Source of the DNA: Deltaproteobacteria bacterium
Lineage (GTDB): Bacteria; Desulfobacterota; JADFXK01
Reading direction: 5' to 3'
Assembly: GCA_015233295.1 (NCBI GenBank)
Contig: JADFYC010000076.1
Location: 1 to 12,061 of the forward strand
Length of the DNA: 12,061 nt
In this document: positions 7,597-12,061 of the stretch, piece by piece
How positions within the stretch are numbered: the first letter of the stretch is position 1
Layout: each line of letters starts with the position of its first letter
The notes under the pieces: model-generated
Database searches by the model: none
The model's input: only the letters and a program-made list of their open reading frames with translations
Told to the model about the DNA's origin: nothing
Made by a program: the position numbers and the translations under genes

Positions 7597-8816
7597 CCTA
7601 AAGATCTCTCCTCAAAATGATTGCTATACCACAGGCTGCCCAATGGAATGCCTTCCTTTACCAGTTCCTTGATGGCCGGCATGTCGGCGGTTCTAGTGGC
7701 TTGGGTGTGTCCTAGGTCGTCTTTCTCCAAGAGCCAGACTTGTTCCGGACTCAAGGCATCAACAAAGTAAGGTGAATGGGTGGTGACAATTACCTGAATC
7801 TTCCCCTGGGAATTTTCGGCGTGGCGTCTAAATTCGCGGGCCAGCGTTTCCAGTAACTTATGATAAAGCCCGTTTTCCGGTTCTTCGATGCCGATGAAAG
7901 CAGGAGGATCCGGGTCTTGCAGCAGCAGGAGGTAGGCAAACATCTTCAAGGTGCCGTCCGACATGCTTTGCTGAAAGAATGGGTCTTTATAACTTGATTC
8001 ATTAAACTTCAACAACAGGCGTCCGTCTGGACTGGGTTCCGTTTTAATGTTTTTGATCCCGGGAATTCGCTCTCGGATCGTGTCCAATATCCGGTTAAAC
8101 CGTTGTTTATGATTTCGTTCCAGATATTGGATAACATTGCCCAGGTTTTCTCCTTTTCGGTCCAGGTGCTTTTGAGCGCCTGTCGGCGGCAGTCGCCGGG
8201 CCGCATCCGGGACAAAATAGGACAGATACCAGCTCTCGATATAAGCCCGCAAACCTACGATCCGGGGATGATCAGACAATTGTCCCAATACGGTGATGCC
8301 CAGGCGGTCGCGATCTTCCATCTTGATCGGCTGTCTTTTGGCGTCTTCATCATCTTCCGTCTTATCACCGGCCCAGACGACACCTTTCCCTTTTTTGAGA
8401 CGCAGAAAGGTAAAAGGTTGACCACTTTCCAGACCCTTACGACGTTGTCGAAGTTCCTCACTTAAGACAACAGGAACACCTCTCTCCTGGCCAACCTCGA
8501 AGGAATAGGTGATCGGCCTGGAGTTTAGATTTTCCCGATAATACAGGTCAAAACAAATGGGGTCGGTGCTTCCCTGGGTGCGCAGGCGGGACAGGCCGCC
8601 CCGTTGAGGTTTGTCACAGGCAGTCTCAACCCCTTCTTTCAGGCAATCAGCCAGGAAGCCAAAGGCATCGATTAAGGTCGATTTCCCGGATCCATTAGGA
8701 CCGATGAAGCAATTAATCGGCGGTAACGCCTCGCCTTGGGCATAGGCTATTTGCCCCAGGGTGACATCGGAAAGCGACTTATAATTCCTTATTCGTATGC
8801 CTAATAATTGCGGCAT
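7593..8816 (-). CDS. ABC/AAA_21-type ATPase, OLD-like, partner of the TOPRIM protein
   Basis: This protein of 407 residues has the SMC/RecF/OLD-like ABC ATPase plan. In numbering from an upstream in-frame TTG (8822), Walker A is GPNGSGKS (41-48), the signature-like element is MSDGTLK (288-293), Walker B is FIGIEEPENGLY (309-320) and the switch His is in TTHSPYFVD (347-355). ATG at 8816 is preferred as start over the TTG because a GGGG-type ribosome site lies 7 bases before it; the protein then begins MPQLLGIRIRNYKSLSD, typical for the family. The middle region (about 60-285) lacks the long SMC coiled coil and carries a charged insert (about 150-170). There is no C-terminal TOPRIM domain of its own; that function sits in the next gene. 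Such ATPases act as sensors or switches for a nuclease partner in PARIS, AbiL and OLD systems. The gene starts 39 bp after ispF, so it may share that transcript. Confidence 0.88.
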   Translation of the reverse strand: MPQLLGIRIRNYKSLSDVTLGQIAYAQGEALPPINCFIGPNGSGKSTLIDAFGFLADCLKEGVETACDKPQRGGLSRLRTQGSTDPICFDLYYRENLNSRPITYSFEVGQERGVPVVLSEELRQRRKGLESGQPFTFLRLKKGKGVVWAGDKTEDDEDAKRQPIKMEDRDRLGITVLGQLSDHPRIVGLRAYIESWYLSYFVPDAARRLPPTGAQKHLDRKGENLGNVIQYLERNHKQRFNRILDTIRERIPGIKNIKTEPSPDGRLLLKFNESSYKDPFFQQSMSDGTLKMFAYLLLLQDPDPPAFIGIEEPENGLYHKLLETLAREFRRHAENSQGKIQVIVTTHSPYFVDALSPEQVWLLEKDDLGHTQATRTADMPAIKELVKEGIPLGSLWYSNHFEERSLG

Positions 8817-8855
8817 AAGCAAACCCCGTAAGTTATTTACTTGTCGTCTATTTCT

Positions 8856-9338
8856 TCAGCCCGACGATCCGGTAATTAAGGCCACGGCGTAGGCGGCCAT
8901 GCCTTCCCCCTGGCCGGTGAACCCCATCCCTTCAGTCGTCGTAGCTTTGACGTTGACCTGACCGGGGCTCAACCCCAGGGCGACGGCCAGGTTAGACTCC
9001 ATTTCCGGAATATAATCTTTAAGTTTAGGCCGTTGAGCCACGATAGTGCTGTCCACGTTGACGACCTGGAATTTTTTCTGCTTGAGCATTTCAACCGCCT
9101 CTGTTAATAAAGTCAAGCTCAAAATGCCTCGCCAGCGCGGATCCGTATCCGGGAAGTGGCGGCCGATGTCGCCCAGCCCCGCCGCGCCCAAGATGGCGTC
9201 GCAGATGGCATGGGAGAGAACGTCCGCGTCAGAGTGGCCCAGCAGACCCAGATCAAAAGGAACTTTGACACCGCCCAAGACCAGGAGGCGGCCGGAGGTG
9301 AGTCGGTGGGCGTCATATCCGAAACCAATTCTAAACAA
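8856..9338 (-). CDS. ispF: 2-C-methyl-D-erythritol 2,4-cyclodiphosphate synthase
   Basis: IspF converts CDP-methylerythritol 2-phosphate to the cyclic diphosphate in the MEP route to isoprenoids. The 160 residues match the family in length and motifs. Metal ligands are D9 and H11 (GFGYDAHR) and H43 (LSHAICDAILGA). GHSDADV (34-40), the DIG(R)HFPDTDP segment (57-67) and the C-terminal KATTTEGMGFTGQGEGMAA (131-149) are all intact. The start is TTG (9338-9336), supported by GAGG 8 bases upstream and by the absence of an in-frame ATG or GTG before it. ispD, often adjacent to ispF, is not here, and downstream are the accessory ATPase-TOPRIM genes instead of a housekeeping neighbour. The 285 bp upstream separate it from the HD-GYP gene, so its own promoter is likely. 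Confidence 0.97.
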   Translation of the reverse strand: MFRIGFGYDAHRLTSGRLLVLGGVKVPFDLGLLGHSDADVLSHAICDAILGAAGLGDIGRHFPDTDPRWRGILSLTLLTEAVEMLKQKKFQVVNVDSTIVAQRPKLKDYIPEMESNLAVALGLSPGQVNVKATTTEGMGFTGQGEGMAAYAVALITGSSG

Positions 9339-9623
9339 GTCCCCATCCTCACAACAAGGAGATTACGGTCAAGAGAAAAGCCAGAAATAAACCAGGCGGT
9401 TAATTACCTTGGCGGCTCGACCTGCGGGCAGCTTATTGGGCAGACCGGCTGAATTTATTGTGTTTGATGAAAAATACTGTGGGATCATGCCAGGATGGCG
9501 AGTAATGTACCGGGGATGGCGGTCGACTACCGGCTTTTTTGTCCCGACACCTCTAATCCACAACTTATCTGCCGAGATGTCAAGATATTAATCTCTAAAC
9601 CCTCTGATCGTACCAGGTTGGAG
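9339..9623. other. Intergenic region between the HD-GYP gene and ispF
   Basis: No convincing gene is seen in these 285 bp: the short open frames lack ribosome sites and recognisable motifs. On the minus strand TTGACA (9583-9578) is a perfect -35 word, but the sequence 17 bases further (TGGATT) is a poor -10. On the plus strand CGGT-CGACT-ACCG followed two bases later by six T's (about 9521-9541) has the form of a weak intrinsic terminator, yet no plus-strand gene precedes it. The region probably holds the ispF promoter and the end of the HD-GYP transcript. Confidence 0.4.
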
Positions 9624-10913
9624 TCAACCGCTGCAACAGGCAGTGAAGCTCGGTTCATTCAGGAGATACTTCGCAGGGTCAATGTTCCATTTCTCCGGCG
9701 CATCCACCCCAACGATCCGGCGGGTATTTTTTGATTTTTCCTCAGATTGGCGGGCCAGGTCCAGTACCTGGGGCAAATGCCGGCCGGACGCGTCCGAACC
9801 ATTGATTAAAATTATCTTGGGATGCATTAAGTCGTAGCTGTCGATGTCCACCACCAGCCCCATTTCTCCGGTATTTAACTTGACCAGGCTCCCTATCGGG
9901 TAGACCCCCAGGCACTTGACCAGGTTGGCGACCAACGCCGGATCGAACTGCACCGCCCGTCCGGCATACATGATCCGGAGGGTCTCGTGGGGGCTGATTT
10001 TTTTTCGGTAGATCCGATCGCTGGTCATGGCGTCATAAACATCAGCCAGGCTGATCACCTGGGCGGCCAGAGGTATTTCATTTGCTTTGAGTCCCCTGGG
10101 GTATCCTTGCCCGCCGTACCGTTCATGATGAAAGAGGGCGCATTCAATGACTTCGCGGGAAACATGGTCCGCGTTTTTAAGAAGTTTGGCGCTGAGGTAA
10201 GGGTGTTTCTGAATTTCTTTAAATTCTTCCATGTTAAGTGGGCCGGGTTTATTAATTATCTTTTCCGGGATAGCCATTTTGCCCAAATCGTGGAAGAGGG
10301 CTCCGACACCTACGGCCCGCAACTTCGGGAGCGGGAAATCCAAAAACCGGCCCAGCGTCAGGGCCAACACACTTACGTTCACTGAATGGGTGTAGGTATA
10401 TTCATCAAAAGTCTTGAGCTTGACCAGGGCGGATAGGGCGTATCGATTTCGGAAAATGCTCTGAATCAACTCATCCAGGTCGGAGGCGACATCAGCTAAG
10501 TTGATCGGCTTTCCGATCTGGACTTGAGAGAAGAAGATGCCGGTCCGGTTAAGAAACTCGTTATAGACTCGGGTCGCCTGGGCGATTTCATCCTGCACGG
10601 AGACGGTGTCGGCCAGGGCCGAAAGAATCTCGCTGGTTAGCTCTTCCGGTTCGATTGTCTCGGACTGCGGTTCGGCGGGGCTAAGTATCATCGCCTGGGG
10701 TCGGGCCCGGCCATCGCCGGGTGGATCTACATCGTCGCCCTTGGCGGTATTAATTTTGATGGACAATAACCCATGTTGCTCAATCTTTTTTATCTCTTGA
10801 TCGGACTTGATCAGCCGCCTGGTCCTCAGAAAAGGGTGGTTTAACCAGGACATCCCCAGGTCTTCGATATACATGCCGACCTTAAGTTGTTGGACGCTGA
10901 TGGTCTTGATCAT
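9624..10913 (-). CDS. HD-GYP c-di-GMP phosphodiesterase with DUF3391 N-terminus
   Basis: This 429-residue protein should hydrolyse cyclic di-GMP and so favour motility over attachment. The N-terminus (MIKTISVQQLKVGMYIEDL, with HPFLRTRRLIKSDQEI) is the DUF3391 domain often found before HD-GYP. The catalytic domain spans about 165-335: H176 (YTYTHSVNVS), the HD pair H208-D209 with K212 (LFHDLGKMAIP), H237, HHE 262-264, GYP 270-272 (GGQGYPRGL) and D291 (SLADVYDAMTSDR). All expected metal and GYP residues are present, so it is probably active. A C-terminal domain of about 95 residues (YPIGSLVKLNTGEMGLVVDI...) follows. It ends in an extra tail, NEPSFTACCSG, missing from the paralogue at 11733-12061. 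It has no receiver or membrane segment, so the input signal is unknown. A candidate promoter with an FNR-like palindrome lies upstream. Confidence 0.95.
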   Translation of the reverse strand: MIKTISVQQLKVGMYIEDLGMSWLNHPFLRTRRLIKSDQEIKKIEQHGLLSIKINTAKGDDVDPPGDGRARPQAMILSPAEPQSETIEPEELTSEILSALADTVSVQDEIAQATRVYNEFLNRTGIFFSQVQIGKPINLADVASDLDELIQSIFRNRYALSALVKLKTFDEYTYTHSVNVSVLALTLGRFLDFPLPKLRAVGVGALFHDLGKMAIPEKIINKPGPLNMEEFKEIQKHPYLSAKLLKNADHVSREVIECALFHHERYGGQGYPRGLKANEIPLAAQVISLADVYDAMTSDRIYRKKISPHETLRIMYAGRAVQFDPALVANLVKCLGVYPIGSLVKLNTGEMGLVVDIDSYDLMHPKIILINGSDASGRHLPQVLDLARQSEEKSKNTRRIVGVDAPEKWNIDPAKYLLNEPSFTACCSG

Positions 10914-10968
10914 AGCCCCGGCCCGCTGTTTATAGTGGTAAATTTCACTAGTATTATAGAGACAATAT

Positions 10969-10997
10969 AATATAAATGATCCAGATCAAAAATTCAA
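10969..10997 (-). promoter_or_regulatory. Candidate sigma-70-type promoter for the HD-GYP gene
   Basis: On the minus strand TTGAAT (10997-10992) and TATATT (10974-10969) are 17 bases apart, matching four and five of six consensus bases. They lie about 56 bases before the HD-GYP start codon in AT-rich DNA. A second -10-like TATAAT (10958-10953) lies closer to the gene but has no fitting -35 box. Confidence 0.45.
10976..10989. promoter_or_regulatory. FNR/CRP-family-like palindrome in the HD-GYP promoter
   Basis: ATGAT-CCAG-ATCAA matches nine of ten fixed positions of the FNR-type site TTGAT-N4-ATCAA, and its core TGATC-CA-GATCA is a perfect palindrome. It falls inside the spacer of the candidate promoter, where a bound protein would normally block transcription. 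The exact regulator is unknown. Confidence 0.35.
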
Positions 10998-11207
10998 GAG
11001 TTGATTCGCGGTGAGGCCAATTTTATCCATAACCAGTCAATATACCTTAGTTAAGTCCCAAGGCATCTTTCCGCGCCGCCATGAGCGCGAGGCGACCAAG
11101 GTGCTCCGTCCCTAACTCAATGACATTGTCCAACTAGCTATATTAATAAATTATCCAGCGTTTGTTCACCTCAAACTCCATTACCGGGAATTATCCAGGA
11201 GATCGCA

Positions 11208-11696
11208 ATGAAACAACCACTTCCAAAACTTACCGGACACCGTTGCTTTGCCTGCGGGACGGACAACCCCATTGGACTTAACATGAAATTCTACAGGGAA
11301 GATAATCGGATTTGTTCTGATATCACTCTGTCTGAAAACTACGTCGGATGGTCCAGGATCGCCCACGGGGGCATCATCACCACCTTGTTGGATGAGGTCA
11401 TGTCCTGGACGCTGATCGCTTCCGGCCGGCTGTATTTCTTGACGCGAGAGATTAAGGTGAAGTATTTGAAGCCGGTCTATGTCGGCACGCCGTTGACGGT
11501 CTGGGGTGAGGTCAAGGATGCCGGTCGCTCCAGCTCCATCAAAATGACCGGCGGACTGGAGGATCAGTCGGGAACGGCCCTGGCCAGGGGTGAGGGGTTG
11601 TTCGCTGAACTGCCGAAAGAGAAGTTGCCTTTCTTGCCCGAGGACCTGATTCGGGATATGGAAGCCCTTTATCGCAGCTTCCCCCGGAACCCGTAA
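11208..11696 (+). CDS. PaaI-type hotdog-fold thioesterase
   Basis: This 162-residue protein belongs to the hotdog thioesterase superfamily, which splits acyl-CoA or related thioesters. The active-site region is IAHGGIITTLLDEVMSW, with the H53-G54-G55 motif and D62 on the following helix. The N-terminal CFACGTDNPIGLNM (C13, C16) is a feature of the subgroup with a CxxCG-xxNPxGL opening. The ATG has a good ribosome site, AGGAG at 11197-11201. The last four residues (PRNP) and the stop codon are supplied by the first unit of the 14-bp repeat array, so the reading frame was probably longer or ended differently before the repeat arrived. The gene sits between two HD-GYP genes on the opposite strand; no functional link to c-di-GMP is evident. 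Its substrate is unknown. Confidence 0.88.
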   Translation: MKQPLPKLTGHRCFACGTDNPIGLNMKFYREDNRICSDITLSENYVGWSRIAHGGIITTLLDEVMSWTLIASGRLYFLTREIKVKYLKPVYVGTPLTVWGEVKDAGRSSSIKMTGGLEDQSGTALARGEGLFAELPKEKLPFLPEDLIRDMEALYRSFPRNP

Positions 11697-11724
11697 CCCG
11701 GAACACGCAACCCGGAACCCGTCA
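11683..11724. repeat. Three tandem 14-bp repeats at the thioesterase gene end
   Basis: CCCGGAACCCGTAA (11683-11696), CCCGGAACACGCAA (11697-11710) and CCCGGAACCCGTCA (11711-11724) are contiguous and differ by two or three bases. On the opposite strand they read as heptamers GGGTTCC/GGGTTGC/GTGTTCC/GGGTTAC/GGGTTCC. The first copy contains the TAA stop codon of the thioesterase gene. The array ends 8 bp before the stop codon of the convergent HD-GYP gene. Confidence 0.9.
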
Positions 11725-11732
11725 CACCGGCA

Positions 11733-12061
11733 TCACTTCAGCAGATAGTCTGCCGGGTTGATGTTCCATTTTTCAGGAGCCTCCACCTCGACAATCCGGT
11801 GGGCCCCTTCTCCTGATCCGTGAGGCTGGAGAGACAGGTCGAGCATCTGCGGCCGGGGTTTTCGTCTGGCGCGTTGATCAAAGAGGAGCAACACCTGAGG
11901 ATGGATCAGATCATCGGGATTAATGTCGGCTACCAGACCTATTTCACCGGTTTCCAGCGTCACCATACTGCCGATAGGGTAAACGCCCAGGCACTTGACC
12001 ATCTTGGCCACCAGCGCCGGGTTAAAATGGTCTCCCCGGTTGCCGTACATGATTTTTAGGG
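11733..12061 (-). CDS. Second HD-GYP-type protein, C-terminal part only
   Basis: The frame is open to the right edge (codons ...CTA AAA ATC before the ATG at 12050), so the internal Met is not the start. The visible 109 or so residues align without gaps to positions 312-418 of the HD-GYP protein at 9624-10913, with about 55% identity counted by eye. Shared stretches include FxPALVA, VKCLGVYPIGS, TGEIGLVADI and APEKWNINPADYLL. The catalytic HD and GYP motifs would lie outside the window, so activity cannot be judged. The HD-GYP assignment rests on this paralogy. It ends cleanly after YLLK and lacks the 11-residue tail of its neighbour. It converges with the thioesterase gene, with the 14-bp repeats between. 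Confidence 0.88.
   Translation of the reverse strand, partial: LKIMYGNRGDHFNPALVAKMVKCLGVYPIGSMVTLETGEIGLVADINPDDLIHPQVLLLFDQRARRKPRPQMLDLSLQPHGSGEGAHRIVEVEAPEKWNINPADYLLK

Larger units (their letters stand above)
10914..11207. other. Divergent intergenic region with a 28-residue open frame of unknown origin
   Basis: These 294 bp separate the minus-strand HD-GYP gene from the plus-strand thioesterase gene and should hold both promoters. The HD-GYP side has a reasonable promoter (10969-10997). The thioesterase side has only a weak pair (TTGTCC at 11126, TAAATT 15 bases later). In the middle is a GC-rich patch (about 11045-11125) unlike its AT-rich flanks. It encodes on the minus strand a 28-residue frame (TTG 11133 to TAA 11047) containing IELGTEHLGRLALMAARKDA. 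It has no ribosome site and may be a gene or mobile-element remnant. Its edge CCCTAACTCAATGAC (11110-11124) matches 13 of 15 bases of CCTTAACTCAATAAC at 1689-1703. Confidence 0.4.

Noticed and set aside
7285..7620. Plus-strand open frame of 111 codons
   Set aside because: It is antisense to the TOPRIM-like gene, whose motifs and coupled start are convincing.
8817..8822. TTG at 8822 as start of the ATPase
   Set aside because: The GGGG ribosome-site-like bases touch this TTG, whereas the ATG at 8816 has normal spacing and gives the usual family N-terminus.
9369..9563. Minus-strand 64-codon frame between ispF and the HD-GYP gene
   Set aside because: No ribosome site, no recognisable motif and unremarkable composition; treated as non-coding.

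Overview
The window reads as chromosomal DNA from a Gram-negative, probably anaerobic, bacterium of the Desulfobacterota (old 'Deltaproteobacteria') type. The grounds are indirect: a sigma-54 activator of the NtrC/FlrC type, HD-GYP proteins with a DUF3391 N-terminus, the MEP isoprenoid pathway, a YkgJ-type cysteine-cluster protein and moderate GC. No rRNA, tRNA, CRISPR array or complete insertion sequence was seen.

Layout. Bases 1-5661 carry three plus-strand genes: the 3' part of a long TPR-repeat protein, an NtrC-family response regulator, and a 776-residue protein made of two fused GT4-type glycosyltransferase units. They converge on a minus-strand series that runs, in order of transcription, HD-GYP phosphodiesterase (10913-9624), ispF (9338-8856), an ABC/AAA_21-type ATPase (8816-7593), a TOPRIM/DUF4276-like protein overlapping it by 4 bp (7596-6967), an FmdB-type zinc ribbon (6863-6648) and a YkgJ-type cysteine-cluster protein (6528-5782). 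To the right, a hotdog-fold thioesterase (11208-11696, plus) is flanked by the first HD-GYP gene and by the C-terminus of a second, paralogous HD-GYP gene that runs off the right edge.

How the parts relate. The response regulator and the HD-GYP proteins point to sigma-54 and c-di-GMP control of surface or motility functions, and the double glycosyltransferase fits surface polysaccharide or glycoprotein synthesis. These links are inferred from family knowledge. The regulator carries Glu53 where the phosphorylated Asp should be, so it may be permanently switched on. The ATPase-TOPRIM pair is the best candidate for an accessory, possibly phage-defence, system: its two genes are translationally coupled and sit between ispF and fmdB.

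Beyond genes, the clearest pattern is a family of degenerate 7-bp units (GGGTTNC / TGGTTAC) just after the stop codons of all four plus-strand genes. It is most regular at 11683-11724, where three 14-bp copies occur and the first supplies the stop codon of the thioesterase gene. At 5672-5736 two such arrays face each other and can form a hairpin between convergent genes.
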